Below are positions 1 to 9,253 of a stretch of DNA of 64,000 nucleotides, piece by piece. The position numbers and the translations under genes were made by a program. The notes beneath the pieces are model-generated. The model saw only the letters and a list, made by a program, of their open reading frames with translations, was not told the DNA's origin and did not search any database. Source of the DNA: Eisenbergiella tayi (GTDB lineage Bacteria; Bacillota; Clostridia; Lachnospirales; Lachnospiraceae); NCBI RefSeq assembly GCF_001881565.1, contig NZ_MPDJ01000003.1, forward strand, positions 652,526 through 716,525. The letters run 5' to 3'. The first letter of the stretch is position 1; every line of letters begins with the position of its first letter.

Positions 1-1
1 A

Positions 2-550
2 TGTATGACCGGCTGGTGGGCGGTATATGCCTCCAAGGATAAGAAAGACATGATCTGGCCGGATATGATTTGGGTTTATATCATCGTTTATGATATATGG
101 AACTTTGCCTATACCTATAACTGCCTTCCCACCCATGCATGGTTCTGCGGTGTGGCTCTGCTGCTGGCGCCTACCATTGCAGCCCTCTTCTGGAATAAGG
201 GCGGATGGATCATGAACCGTGCCAATACCCTTTGTATGTGGTGTATGTTCGCACAGGTATTCCCGCTTTTCCAGGAAACCTTCCCGGACGGCACGGCCGC
301 ATATAATTGGGCAACCATACCGGTTCAGTATGCGGACGGCACGATGAACGGCATTGCGGCCGGCGGGGCTGCCAATGCGAATCCTGCGGCAATGCTTATC
401 GTAAGCGCGCTGGCGCTGCTTACCAATGCCGCTGCGCTGGGATATATTATTTACAAGTCTGTGAAAAACAAGAAGAATCCTTATACGGGTGAAGTATTTA
501 CGGAATTTAAGTATTATAAGGATGCACTGGCAAGAGCGGATGTGAAATAA
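2..550 (+). CDS. DUF5692 family membrane protein, 3' part
   Basis: This is the C-terminal part of an integral membrane protein; the reading frame is already open at the left edge, so the true start lies outside the window. The visible 182 residues contain about four hydrophobic segments, rich in Trp and Tyr, and end in a short charged tail (TGEVFTEFKYYKDAL). The Trp-rich start (CMTGWWAVYASKDKKD) and the N-W-x-P-like loops resemble the DUF5692 family that I know from Clostridia and Bacteroidetes; no function is established for that family. A terminator hairpin follows 46 bases after the stop, so it ends its transcription unit and is not co-transcribed with the sensor kinase downstream. The family call is from memory of the sequence pattern. 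Confidence 0.7.
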   Translation, partial: CMTGWWAVYASKDKKDMIWPDMIWVYIIVYDIWNFAYTYNCLPTHAWFCGVALLLAPTIAALFWNKGGWIMNRANTLCMWCMFAQVFPLFQETFPDGTAAYNWATIPVQYADGTMNGIAAGGAANANPAAMLIVSALALLTNAAALGYIIYKSVKNKKNPYTGEVFTEFKYYKDALARADVK

Positions 551-595
551 GCCCGGAAGCAGGAATGTGGGGCTTCATAAAGAAGGATACGGAAG

Positions 596-623
596 AACGG
601 TCATGCGAAGGCATGGCCGTTTT
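596..623 (+). terminator. Intrinsic terminator after the DUF5692 gene
   Basis: A hairpin with an 11 bp stem (AACGGTCATGC pairing with GCATGGCCGTT, one G-U pair) and a GAAG loop, followed by a short T run, stands 46 bases after the DUF5692 stop codon. Confidence 0.6.
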
Positions 624-677
624 GCCATGTAAGGAGTCCCGGTTATAGATTGGGCATTTTGGAAACAGGAGCCATAT

Positions 678-705
678 TTGCAATCCGGGGACGGTATGTT
701 ACAAT
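678..705 (+). promoter_or_regulatory. Sigma-A type promoter of the first sensor kinase operon
   Basis: TTGCAA (678-683), a 16-base spacer, and TACAAT (700-705). Transcription would begin near 712. This argues against the GTG at 717 as the kinase start and supports the ATG at 765, which has AAGGA upstream. Confidence 0.55.
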
Positions 706-764
706 AAACTACATATGTGTTTGAGAGACTCGGAAGAACAAGATACGCTGCAAAGGAAAAGACG

Positions 765-2474
765 ATGGAAGAAAAAACAAAGCTGTTTGGATACAAAAAT
801 TCAGTCACGGTCAAAAGCCTGGCCCTTATGATTATTCTCAGCACGGCGATTCTGCTGGGGATGGAGCTTATCAGTTTTTATTATATGAGTGTCTATGAAA
901 AGAGCATCATGGAAAATTACCGTAATTCGCTGGAAATGTACTGTTCCTATTGGGACAATAAGCTGGATATCATCAATAATTCCCTTCTTACCGTTACCAG
1001 TTCCTCCAGCAGTGACAGCTCCTATTCGAATGTCTGTAATTCCAGGGATGAGCTGGTGTTTCAGACCGCCAAAAAGCTGCTGGTTAACCGTATGTCGGAT
1101 ATTGCATGGAACCACGAGAATGAAGTGCTGGTTTTTGTTTATGTCCCTGACAGAGAGGTATTTCTGAAATCAACAAATCATCTGGTAAGCTATGACAAAC
1201 GGCTGGAAATGGATCAGGATATCAAGAAATATGCTTCCGGCATCCGCTCCTATAATTCAACCAAATGGGATTATTTCAAAAGCGGGACAGAAGACTTTTT
1301 TATACAGGTATACCGGATAGACGGCGGGTATATAGGCGCGCTGGTTAAATGCCAGACGATTCTGGACGGAGTGGTACAGGATAACGGAATGGTAAGCGGC
1401 ATCGGGCTTACGGATGATGAAGGGAAAATAACCTATTCGCTGCGCGGGGAAGCCGGCGGCGAGGAAAAAAAGGATACGGCAGTGCTGCTGATACCCATGA
1501 CACATATCGACGGACAGCTGAAGGTAGAAGCACAGCGGCAGAATCTTTTCGGGGATAAAACCACCTTTACATTCCTGTCACTGATAACCGTATCCCTCGG
1601 GCTGCTTCTTCTGGCCTGGAATGTCCGCTACCAGGTGAAGGCGGTGCTTGGCCCTCTGAATAAGCTGCGCAGTGTCATGGAGAAGTTCAGCCGGGGAAAT
1701 CTGGATGTACGTCTTGAGGAGAAGAATACAAACAGTGAAATCGATGTCCTGAACCATACCTTTAATGAGATGGCGGAGCAGATCGTGGATTTGAAAATCG
1801 ATGTGTATGAAGCGGAGCTGGCAAGGGAAAAGACGGAGAGCAACTATATGCGGGTACAGATTCAGCCTCATTTCTATACCAATATTTTAAATCTGATTTA
1901 CGGCCTGGCACAGCTTAAGGATTTTGCTTCCATTCAGAAGCTTTCCATGACCACAGGTGCCTATTTCCGTTATCTCCTTGGGGAAAAGGGAACCTTCGTC
2001 CTGCTCCGGGAAGAGATCCAATGCGTGAAAAACTATATCCAGATACAGCAGATCCGGTATAAGGATGAAATGGAATTTGAACTGAATGCGGAAGAAGGGA
2101 TGGAAAGGCAGATGGTACTTCCTATGATTCTGCAGACCTTTGCGGAAAACAGTGTGAAGCACAATATCGGCCTGGTTCCTCTCCTTCGGATCCGGATAGA
2201 CATATCCTCCGGAAATGACAGGATTTATATTACCGTGAGGGATAACGGCGCCGGGTTTGAACCGGATATGCTGGAAAGAATAAATAAGAATGAGAATATA
2301 AGCAATAAAGGGGAACATATCGGTATTACCAATGTAAAGGAACGTCTGCGTATCTTTTATGGCGATACGGCTAGCGTGGAAATCAACAGCAGGCCCGGAG
2401 AAACCTTGGTTAAGGTGGTTCTGCCGGAGATACTTACACAGGAGGAGCGCAATGAATATCATATTGGTGGATGA
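765..2474 (+). CDS. Sensor histidine kinase, YesM type (sugar-responsive)
   Basis: A membrane histidine kinase of 569 residues. An N-terminal transmembrane helix (about residues 20-40) is followed by an extracellular sensing region of some 240 residues, a second helix near residue 270, a HAMP linker (GPLNKLRSVMEKFSRGNLDV), and a His_kinase/HATPase core. The phospho-acceptor is H369 in QIQPHFYTNILN; the ATP-binding N box is ENSVKHN and the G box is DNGAGF. Usual YesM-family kinases have PHFLYN, here PHFYTN. The ATG at 765 was chosen for its AAGGA site and because the promoter places the transcript start near 712. The gene overlaps the next one by 23 bases, so the kinase and the AraC-type regulator are translationally coupled. 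By family and context it senses an extracellular sugar and controls the adjacent ABC/glycosidase genes; the ligand is unknown. Confidence 0.9.
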   Translation: MEEKTKLFGYKNSVTVKSLALMIILSTAILLGMELISFYYMSVYEKSIMENYRNSLEMYCSYWDNKLDIINNSLLTVTSSSSSDSSYSNVCNSRDELVFQTAKKLLVNRMSDIAWNHENEVLVFVYVPDREVFLKSTNHLVSYDKRLEMDQDIKKYASGIRSYNSTKWDYFKSGTEDFFIQVYRIDGGYIGALVKCQTILDGVVQDNGMVSGIGLTDDEGKITYSLRGEAGGEEKKDTAVLLIPMTHIDGQLKVEAQRQNLFGDKTTFTFLSLITVSLGLLLLAWNVRYQVKAVLGPLNKLRSVMEKFSRGNLDVRLEEKNTNSEIDVLNHTFNEMAEQIVDLKIDVYEAELAREKTESNYMRVQIQPHFYTNILNLIYGLAQLKDFASIQKLSMTTGAYFRYLLGEKGTFVLLREEIQCVKNYIQIQQIRYKDEMEFELNAEEGMERQMVLPMILQTFAENSVKHNIGLVPLLRIRIDISSGNDRIYITVRDNGAGFEPDMLERINKNENISNKGEHIGITNVKERLRIFYGDTASVEINSRPGETLVKVVLPEILTQEERNEYHIGG

Positions 2475-3204
2475 TGAAACAGCTATGCTGGACATTCTTC
2501 AGCAGGTAATCCAATGGGAAGAGCTTGGGATCAAAAAGGTATATACGGCCAGGAATGCGGAGCAGGCAAAGGAACTGCTGCAGGAAAAGAAAATCGATAT
2601 TACGCTGTGCGATATTGAAATGCCCAAAGAAAGCGGGCTGGATTTGATCGAATGGATACAGGGGCTGTATCCGTCTGTAGTGAATATCATACTCACGGGA
2701 CATGCAGATTTTAATTATGCCAGAAATGCCATTTCTCTTGGGGTTTACCGATTCCTTTTAAAACCCGTATCCTTTGAAGAGGTGGAGCAAACGGTGCGGG
2801 ATGCAGTGGAAAAAATAGAAAGCGAGCTGGTTCCCGGCGACAATAGGACACAGGGCAAGGAACTGAGCGCTGTGGAGGAAGTGAAGAAATATCTGGAAAA
2901 GCATTATAACGAGGTCATTACCAGAAATGATGTGGAAAGCCTGGTTCATCTGAACCGGGACTATATCAACAGAGAGTTCAAGGAGGCCACGGGCTATACT
3001 CTTATGGAATACATACAGTACTGCAGAGTCTGTGCGGCGAAAAAGCTGCTGAGGGAAACCCAGGATTCGGTATCGGAAATCTGCATCAAGACAGGGTATG
3101 ATCATCCCGCTTATTTTTCCAAAATATTTAAGAAAAGAACCGGCCTGTCGCCTCTGGAATACAGGAATTCCACAGAAAAACAGGAAAAGTCTGTTTTGTT
3201 ATGA
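2452..3204 (+). CDS. Response regulator, YesN/AraC type
   Basis: A 250-residue regulator with an N-terminal receiver domain (residues 1-120; acidic pair D7/D8, phospho-acceptor D54 in CDIEMP, K104 in FLLKPVS) and a C-terminal AraC-type double helix-turn-helix (about 145-245, ending in the typical YFSKIFKKRTGLSPLEYR). The start is the ATG at 2452, five bases after GGAGG. It overlaps the kinase end by 23 bases and is its evident partner. When phosphorylated it should activate the substrate-binding protein and permease genes that follow; the promoter there has a good -10 and no recognisable -35, as expected for an activator-dependent promoter. It is short for a YesN protein because the usual middle domain between receiver and helix-turn-helix is missing. 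Confidence 0.92.
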   Translation: MNIILVDDETAMLDILQQVIQWEELGIKKVYTARNAEQAKELLQEKKIDITLCDIEMPKESGLDLIEWIQGLYPSVVNIILTGHADFNYARNAISLGVYRFLLKPVSFEEVEQTVRDAVEKIESELVPGDNRTQGKELSAVEEVKKYLEKHYNEVITRNDVESLVHLNRDYINREFKEATGYTLMEYIQYCRVCAAKKLLRETQDSVSEICIKTGYDHPAYFSKIFKKRTGLSPLEYRNSTEKQEKSVLL

Positions 3205-3251
3205 AATGGGTCTGATTTAAGGTGGCGGAGGGAAGTCTGTATTTTTATAAT
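3187..3251 (+). promoter_or_regulatory. Candidate activator-dependent promoter with direct repeat
   Basis: A -10 box TATAAT (3246-3251) has no acceptable -35 at 17 bases (TGGCGG). Upstream, AAGTCTGT occurs twice in the same orientation, at 3187-3194 and 3233-3240, 46 bases apart; the second copy sits just before the -10. Direct repeats of this sort are typical AraC-family binding sites. The link to the YesN regulator just upstream is an inference. Confidence 0.35.
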
Positions 3252-3307
3252 GAAATTATCAAATCCAAAGGCGCCGTTGGATAAAAAGAAAAAGGAGTGT
3301 ATTTATC

Positions 3308-4873
3308 ATGAAAAAGCGAATCTTATCCTTGACCTCCCTCATGCTTTCTGCTGTTCTTCTTTTTACGGGCTGCGGATCTGCCAAAGAGGATGCGGGAACT
3401 GCGCCTGCGGGTGAGGGCACAAAAACAGAATCACAGGCTTCCGATACTTCGGCTGATACAGCCTCCGATGCGGATACAAAGCTTCGTGACGGAAAAATGA
3501 CAGAGCTTCGGGTGGTATTTCCCGGAGGAACCTCTTCCCCGGCGGATCTGGAAGCCGTGGAAGCGGGAATCAATGAAATTGTAAGCCAGTATATGGATGC
3601 CACAGTGAAGCTGGATATTCTGGAGTGGGGTGTTTTTTCGGATCAGCAGAAGCTGATGCTTTCCTCAGGAGAGGACATCGCGCTGATGTTCACTTTTGAT
3701 TCTTCCAAGAACTACGCCGCCACCAATCAGGTCAGGGACATCACGGACTTATGCGGTTTGTATGCCCAGGATGCTCTGGACGGGCTGGGAATTTATGCCG
3801 AGGCATGTCAGATAAACGGGAAATACTATGGCCTTCCCACCTTTCATGAATATACGAAAACTTCCGGCCTGGTATGCAGGACAGATATCCTGGAAGAACT
3901 GAATATTGATCCTTCTTCGGTTAAAACCTGGGATGATCTTGAGGCTGTCCTGGCAAAGGTAAAAGAGGCGCATCCGGAAATGAATGTACTGAGCCCTGTG
4001 GAAGTAGGCTCCGGTATCCTGGATTATTACAATGAAGGGAAATTCGATGTTCTCACAGACGGTATCGGTGTCAGAATGGACGGGGACGGAACCGAAGTCC
4101 TGAACATGTATGATACGCCGGAATTTATGGAACTGGCCAAACTGGCCTATGATTGGAATAAAAAAGGATATTTCATGGCGGATGCCACGACTGTGACCGA
4201 TACCAGACAGGATCTTCTGGCAGCAGGCAATACATTTGGCTATATCGGCCAGATACATCCCGGCACGGCAACCCAGGAACTGAAAAATTCAGGAGTGCCT
4301 GTAACCACAATCCCTGTGGGAGAAAAGGCTCTTACGACAGGAAACGTTAATTTTGCCCAGTATATGGTACCTACAGGCTGCAGCACTCCTGAAAAGGCTG
4401 TGAAGCTGCTTGATATCATGCTTACCAATAAAGATATGGCGAACCTTCTTATGTATGGTGTGGAAGGAAGCGACTATGTCATAAAAGATGAAGCCGCAGG
4501 TGTCGTAGGTTATCCCGATGGAGTGGACAGCAGCAATGTAGGCTGGAACAACGAAACCTGGCTGGCAGGAAACGGCGCTCTGGCTTATGCATGGGAATCT
4601 GATTCCGCAGACATCTGGAAACAATATGAAGAATTTAATGCCAGCGCAGTCACTTCTCCTCTGTACGGCTTTACCTTTGACACGACCAATGTGAAAACAG
4701 AAATTACTGCCATTACGAATGTGATTAAGAAATATAAGGCAGTGATCTGCGCCGGATATTCGGAACCGGAGGAAGCTGTTGCACAGATGGTATCCGAACT
4801 GCAGGCATCTGGCATTGACCGTATTGTGGAAGAAGCCAAAACGCAGATCGATGCATGGAAAGGGAATCAGTAA
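3308..4873 (+). CDS. Sugar ABC transporter substrate-binding lipoprotein (LplA-like, family 1)
   Basis: A 521-residue extracellular solute-binding protein anchored by lipid. A type II signal peptide with lipobox LFTGC gives a modified cysteine at C22, followed by a Ser/Thr/Asp-rich flexible linker (about 25-65) and a two-lobed binding fold ending near residue 520. Length and internal motifs match the LplA-like large CUT1 binding proteins that capture oligosaccharides. A strong ribosome site (AAAAGGAG) precedes the start. The two permeases follow after a hairpin at 4914-4955, which probably lowers permease expression relative to the binding protein. No ATPase gene is nearby; such cassettes normally share a general MsmX-type ATPase encoded elsewhere. 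Given the GH3 and GH43 genes downstream, xylo- or arabino-oligosaccharides are plausible ligands, but this is inferred from context only. Confidence 0.9.
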   Translation: MKKRILSLTSLMLSAVLLFTGCGSAKEDAGTAPAGEGTKTESQASDTSADTASDADTKLRDGKMTELRVVFPGGTSSPADLEAVEAGINEIVSQYMDATVKLDILEWGVFSDQQKLMLSSGEDIALMFTFDSSKNYAATNQVRDITDLCGLYAQDALDGLGIYAEACQINGKYYGLPTFHEYTKTSGLVCRTDILEELNIDPSSVKTWDDLEAVLAKVKEAHPEMNVLSPVEVGSGILDYYNEGKFDVLTDGIGVRMDGDGTEVLNMYDTPEFMELAKLAYDWNKKGYFMADATTVTDTRQDLLAAGNTFGYIGQIHPGTATQELKNSGVPVTTIPVGEKALTTGNVNFAQYMVPTGCSTPEKAVKLLDIMLTNKDMANLLMYGVEGSDYVIKDEAAGVVGYPDGVDSSNVGWNNETWLAGNGALAYAWESDSADIWKQYEEFNASAVTSPLYGFTFDTTNVKTEITAITNVIKKYKAVICAGYSEPEEAVAQMVSELQASGIDRIVEEAKTQIDAWKGNQ

Positions 4874-4913
4874 ATAGAATGACAGGAAACCGGAATGTGA
4901 AATAAGGTTTCGT

Positions 4914-4955
4914 AAAAAGCGGTTTCTGCCGGAATAAGCCGGGAAGCCGCTTTTT
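4914..4955 (+). terminator. Intra-operon hairpin with T run (attenuator)
   Basis: A 13 bp stem (AAAAAGCGGTTTC with GAAGCCGCTTTTT, one G-U pair) encloses a small CCGG/CCGG inner stem and ends in five T residues. It lies between the binding-protein and first permease genes, so partial termination would set a high ratio of binding protein to permease. Confidence 0.65.
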
Positions 4956-4983
4956 ATGCGAAGGGAAAGGAGACTGCCTTAAC

Positions 4984-5898
4984 ATGCAGAAAAAAGCAGT
5001 AAAAATAAGAAAATACCTGCCCGTTTATATCATGCTTCTGCCGGGCTTTTTATATCTTTTGGTAAATAACTATATTCCCATGACTGGTATGATCATTGCC
5101 TTTAAAAATGTGGATTTTGCGAAGGGAATTCTGCGCAGCGACTGGATTGGCTTTAAAAATTTTGAATATCTGTTCAAAACGCCGGACGCGTTCCGCATCA
5201 CGAGAAATACGCTGCTGTACAATGTGGCTTTTATCATTGTGAATCTGGTAATCGGCGTTCTGTTCGCCATTCTTTTAAGTGAGCTTCGTTCCCGTATGGC
5301 GGTGAAGGTTTACCAGACGGTAATCCTTCTTCCGTATATGATCTCCATGGTTATTGTAAGCTATCTGGCCTATGCGTTTCTTGCGAGTGACACAGGGCTG
5401 CTCAATGGGGTCCTGACCACTTTGGGCTTTCAGAAAATATCGTGGTACACGCAGCAGGAATACTGGCCCTTTATACTGATTTTTGTAAACTGCTGGAAAT
5501 ATGTGGGTTACGGGACGGTTGTATACCTGGCTTCGATTCTGGGCATTGACCGCTCCTTATACGAAGCGGCTTCTGTGGACGGAATCTCCAAATTCCAGGA
5601 GATCCGGTATATTACGGTACCCATGATAAAGCCTACAATCATTACTATGGTACTGCTGAATGTGGGAAGGATTTTTTATTCGGATTTCGGGCTGTTTTAT
5701 CAGGTGCCGATGAATTCCGGCGCGCTGCTTAATGCCACCAATACCATTGATACCTATGTTTACCGCGGGCTGATTACGCTGGGTGACATCGGTATGTCGT
5801 CGGCTGCCGGTGTTTACCAGTCGGTAGTCGGATTCCTGCTCATTATGGCCGCAAACTGGCTGACCAGAAAATACAGCAATGAAAATGCGTTGTTTTAG
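4984..5898 (+). CDS. Sugar ABC transporter permease (LplB-like)
   Basis: A 304-residue inner-membrane permease with six predicted helices, the first at residues 13-32. The EAA loop that docks the ATPase is clear (YEAASVDGISKFQEIRYITVP). It belongs to the CUT1/LplB family of oligosaccharide importers and pairs with the second permease, which starts 14 bases after its stop. The ribosome site is AAGGAG with a rather long 12-base spacer. The cassette has no ATPase of its own. Confidence 0.92.
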   Translation: MQKKAVKIRKYLPVYIMLLPGFLYLLVNNYIPMTGMIIAFKNVDFAKGILRSDWIGFKNFEYLFKTPDAFRITRNTLLYNVAFIIVNLVIGVLFAILLSELRSRMAVKVYQTVILLPYMISMVIVSYLAYAFLASDTGLLNGVLTTLGFQKISWYTQQEYWPFILIFVNCWKYVGYGTVVYLASILGIDRSLYEAASVDGISKFQEIRYITVPMIKPTIITMVLLNVGRIFYSDFGLFYQVPMNSGALLNATNTIDTYVYRGLITLGDIGMSSAAGVYQSVVGFLLIMAANWLTRKYSNENALF

Positions 5899-5912
5899 GA
5901 GGTGTCTGTCAC

Positions 5913-6803
5913 ATGCATAAAAAAGAAATCCGGTTTCAGCTGTTGTGCCATATCATTATGGGAATTGCCGCCGTCGTTACCATACTACCGCTGATCCTTC
6001 TGTTTATTTCCTCAATAACGGCAAACAAAGATATTACGCTCTATGGCTATTCTTTTGTACCGAAGCATTTAAGCATGGAAGCCTACTCCTACATATGGAA
6101 TGAAAGAATGCAGATTTTCAGGGCTTACTTTATAACTGTTTTTGTTACTGCGGTGGGAACAGGAGTGGGGCTCAGTATTTCCGTCCTGTATGCCTATGCA
6201 CTTTCTAAACCCTATTTTCCCGGGAAGAAATTTTTCAGCTTTTTTATCCTGTTTACCATGCTTTTTAACGGGGGGCTGGTGCCTTCTTACATTATGTATA
6301 CCAGGTACCTGCATATGAAAAATACGATCCTGGCACTGATTATTCCCGGGCTTTTAATGAACGCATTCAATGTCATCCTGATCCGCAGCTATTTTCAGAA
6401 TAATGTCCCGCTGTCCCTGGTGGAAGCGGCACAGATAGACGGGGCGTCGGAATTCCAGGTGGTGCTTAAGGTGGTGCTCCCGATGAGTAAGCCCATTATC
6501 GCAACAATAGGCCTGTTTATAGGCGTAGCCTATTGGAATGACTGGCAGAATGGGTTATATTATGTAACAGATGAAAAGATATACAGTATCCAGCAGATAT
6601 TGAACAACATGCTGAAAAACATCGAATATCTGTCAAAAAATGCGACTTCCGTGGCAAAATCCACATCGCTTGCAGGTACGCTGCCGGCGGCTACAGTAAG
6701 GATGGCGATTGCGGTTATCGGGCTGCTTCCCATATTGGTTATTTATCCTTTTGTCCAGAAATATTTTGTGAAGGGAATATCATTAGGGGCAGTGAAGGGA
6801 TAA
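5913..6803 (+). CDS. Sugar ABC transporter permease (YtcP/CUT1 type)
   Basis: A 296-residue second permease of the cassette, with six predicted helices and the EAA loop VEAAQIDGASEFQVVLKVVLP. The C-terminus (PFVQKYFVKGISLGAVKG) is the signature ending of YtcP-type CUT1 permeases and recurs in the two other cassettes of this window. The GGAGG ribosome site overlaps the end of the preceding gene. It forms the membrane channel with the LplB-like subunit, and the GH3 gene begins 25 bases downstream in the same operon. Confidence 0.93.
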   Translation: MHKKEIRFQLLCHIIMGIAAVVTILPLILLFISSITANKDITLYGYSFVPKHLSMEAYSYIWNERMQIFRAYFITVFVTAVGTGVGLSISVLYAYALSKPYFPGKKFFSFFILFTMLFNGGLVPSYIMYTRYLHMKNTILALIIPGLLMNAFNVILIRSYFQNNVPLSLVEAAQIDGASEFQVVLKVVLPMSKPIIATIGLFIGVAYWNDWQNGLYYVTDEKIYSIQQILNNMLKNIEYLSKNATSVAKSTSLAGTLPAATVRMAIAVIGLLPILVIYPFVQKYFVKGISLGAVKG

Positions 6804-6827
6804 GCGGCGACAGGAAAGGAGAACAGA

Positions 6828-9230
6828 ATGAGCCTTTATCAGGATAAAAATGCTTCCCCTGCAGACAGGGCGGAGGACTTACTGAAAAAAATGAGCTATG
6901 AAGAAAAAGTGGCCCAGCTCTCCGGCTATAATCCGGCAGGATGGTCGGCGGATGATTTTGAAAAAGATTATCCTCTTGGAGCAGGGCAGGTTTCCTTTTT
7001 TGCAGGGGCTGAAAAAAGGGATATTTACGAAGCGGCGGCGTTTCAGAGAGAGCTTCAGGAGAAAATTATGGAACGGAGCCCTCATCGGATCCCTGCCATT
7101 TTCCATGTGGAAACGCTGTGCGGGGTGATGCTTCCGGGTGCCACCAGCTTTCCCTCCGGCATCGGACAGGGAGCGACCTTTGATCCGGTACAGCAGAAGA
7201 AAGCGGGGAAACTGATTGGAAAGCAGGCCAGGCTGGCCGGCGCCTCACAGGCATTTGCCCCGGTGCTGGATATTTCCAGGGACGCCAGGTTCGGAAGGCA
7301 GGGGGAAACCTATGGGGAGGATCCGGCGCTTGCTTCCGCGATGGGAAGCGCTTATGTGCAGGGAATCCAGCAGGATGGGGATCTGACGGAAGGAACGGCG
7401 GCTACAGCCAAACATTTTCTCGGATATCATGACTCTCAGGGAGGAATTCACGCGGCAGCCTGCGATATACCGGAGCGGCTGCTTCGGGAGATTTATGCCA
7501 GGCCTTTTCAGGCGGCAGTTACCGAAGGAAGGATGCAGGGAATTATGCCGAGCTACAGCTCCGTTAACGGGGTTCCGGTGGCCTGCTCTGAAGAAATCCT
7601 GACTGGTCTTCTCCGGGAGGAAATGGGCTTTGAGGGCCTGGTGGTTTCCGATTATTGTGCAGTCCAGGAAATCCATGAACGCCATCATGCGGCGGAATCC
7701 TATGAAGAGGCCGGACGGAAAGCCCTGCTGGCGGGAATGCAGCAGGAACTGCCGTCGAGAAAATGTTATACACAGGAGACATTCCGTTTGAATGAGGAAG
7801 ACGGACGCCTTCACGCATGTCTGGATGAGGCCGTCAGGAAAATACTGACCGCTAAATTCATGCTGGGTCTTTTTGAAAACCCTTTTGCCGCGCCGGATGA
7901 GGAAATCAGGAAGGAGTACGAGAATCCCAACAGTACGGAAATAACCCGCACATCAGCGCTGGAATCAATGGTGCTGGTAAAAAATGACGGGATCCTCCCT
8001 CTGGAACGGAAGAAACAGACAATAGCCGTAATCGGTTATCATGCGGCTGCGGTTCTTGCCATGTTCGGAGGCTATACCTACATGTCCATGACGGAATCCG
8101 CCTTAGGCGCTAAAAACACGATGGCAGGCATGGAAACCGGTGATAATGGGGAAGGTTTCCGGGAAACGTATTGCGGCACTGTCGTGGAGAAGGAACATCC
8201 CGATACGGAAAAACTGGCAAAAGAACTGGCTCCTTCGGTGAATAACCTTCTGGAGGAACTGAAGGAAAGAGTACCGGAAACCGATTTCCTGTATGCCTAT
8301 GGGTATCCTTATGCCGGAACGGACTGCAGCGCCCATCAAGAAGCGCTTCGGATCGCCGAACAGGCGGATGTGGTTCTGATGACGGTAGGCGGCAAATACG
8401 GGACCGGTACTACCGCTTCTATGGGAGAGGGGATCGACGGCACCGATATCAATCTGCCGCTTTGCCAGGAAGAATTGATTCAGAAGATGGCCGGGCTTGG
8501 AAAACCGGTGGTTCTGGTACATTTCGGCGGGCGGCCCATATCCAGCGATGCAGCCGATCAATATGCGGATGCAATACTGGAAGCATGGAATCCGGGAGAA
8601 AAAGGGGCGGATGCGGTAGTGAGCGTCCTGTTCGGGGAATATAACCCGGCAGGAAGAATGCCTGTGAGCACTCCATACAATGCAGGCCAGATTCCGGTAT
8701 ATTATAATCATCCTTACGGCTCCGGGTACCATCAGAATACTATCAGCGCATTCCGGCAGTATATGGACTGCCCTCATGAGCCAAGATATTATTTCGGCCA
8801 CGGACTGTCGTATACTACCTTCGCCTATAAGAAGATGCAGATAAGGAACCGCCGTCTGCAGCCGGATGATGAGCTGGAGCTTACGCTTGAAATAGAGAAT
8901 ACCGGAGAGCGGGATGGTGAAGAAGTAGTGCAGCTTTACATACGGGACTGCTATGCCAGTATGGTCAGGCCGGTTATGGAGCTTGCTGGCTTCTGCCGTA
9001 CTTTTATCAGGGCAGGGGAAATAAAAAAACTCTGTTTCCGTATGAAGCTCAGTCAGTTTGCTTTCCTTGACAGCCAGATGCGGTGGAAGGTAGAGGCCGG
9101 TGAAATGGAGGTGCTGGCAGGAGCGTCGGCTGGTGATATACGGCTGAAGGAATCCGTTTTTATCGAACGTGATTCGTGGGTGGACGGCAAGACAAGAGGC
9201 TTCTATGGAAGTGTGGAAATTACGGACTGA
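6828..9230 (+). CDS. Glycoside hydrolase family 3 (beta-xylosidase/beta-glucosidase type)
   Basis: A retaining exo-acting beta-glycosidase of 800 residues with no signal peptide, so it should act in the cytoplasm on imported oligosaccharides. The N-terminal TIM-like domain carries the substrate-binding KH pair (K195-H196 in TAKHFLGYH) and the catalytic nucleophile D275 in LVVSDY. The alpha/beta sandwich follows, with a Gly-rich VGGKYGTGTTASMGEG segment where the acid/base and active-site loop of the family lie. A fibronectin-III-like domain ends the protein (about residues 680-790). The HDSQGG sequence after the KH motif is of a kind I associate with xylosidase-type members, but GH3 specificity cannot be read reliably from sequence. 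It lies between the permeases and a GH43 enzyme in one operon, which favours xylo- or arabinoxylo-oligosaccharide breakdown. Confidence 0.88.
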   Translation: MSLYQDKNASPADRAEDLLKKMSYEEKVAQLSGYNPAGWSADDFEKDYPLGAGQVSFFAGAEKRDIYEAAAFQRELQEKIMERSPHRIPAIFHVETLCGVMLPGATSFPSGIGQGATFDPVQQKKAGKLIGKQARLAGASQAFAPVLDISRDARFGRQGETYGEDPALASAMGSAYVQGIQQDGDLTEGTAATAKHFLGYHDSQGGIHAAACDIPERLLREIYARPFQAAVTEGRMQGIMPSYSSVNGVPVACSEEILTGLLREEMGFEGLVVSDYCAVQEIHERHHAAESYEEAGRKALLAGMQQELPSRKCYTQETFRLNEEDGRLHACLDEAVRKILTAKFMLGLFENPFAAPDEEIRKEYENPNSTEITRTSALESMVLVKNDGILPLERKKQTIAVIGYHAAAVLAMFGGYTYMSMTESALGAKNTMAGMETGDNGEGFRETYCGTVVEKEHPDTEKLAKELAPSVNNLLEELKERVPETDFLYAYGYPYAGTDCSAHQEALRIAEQADVVLMTVGGKYGTGTTASMGEGIDGTDINLPLCQEELIQKMAGLGKPVVLVHFGGRPISSDAADQYADAILEAWNPGEKGADAVVSVLFGEYNPAGRMPVSTPYNAGQIPVYYNHPYGSGYHQNTISAFRQYMDCPHEPRYYFGHGLSYTTFAYKKMQIRNRRLQPDDELELTLEIENTGERDGEEVVQLYIRDCYASMVRPVMELAGFCRTFIRAGEIKKLCFRMKLSQFAFLDSQMRWKVEAGEMEVLAGASAGDIRLKESVFIERDSWVDGKTRGFYGSVEITD

Positions 9231-9253
9231 ATAACTGAGAGGAGGAACGTATA

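Noticed and set aside
717..764. GTG at 717 as the kinase start
   Set aside because: The promoter at 678-705 places the transcript start near 712, leaving no ribosome site; ATG 765 has one.
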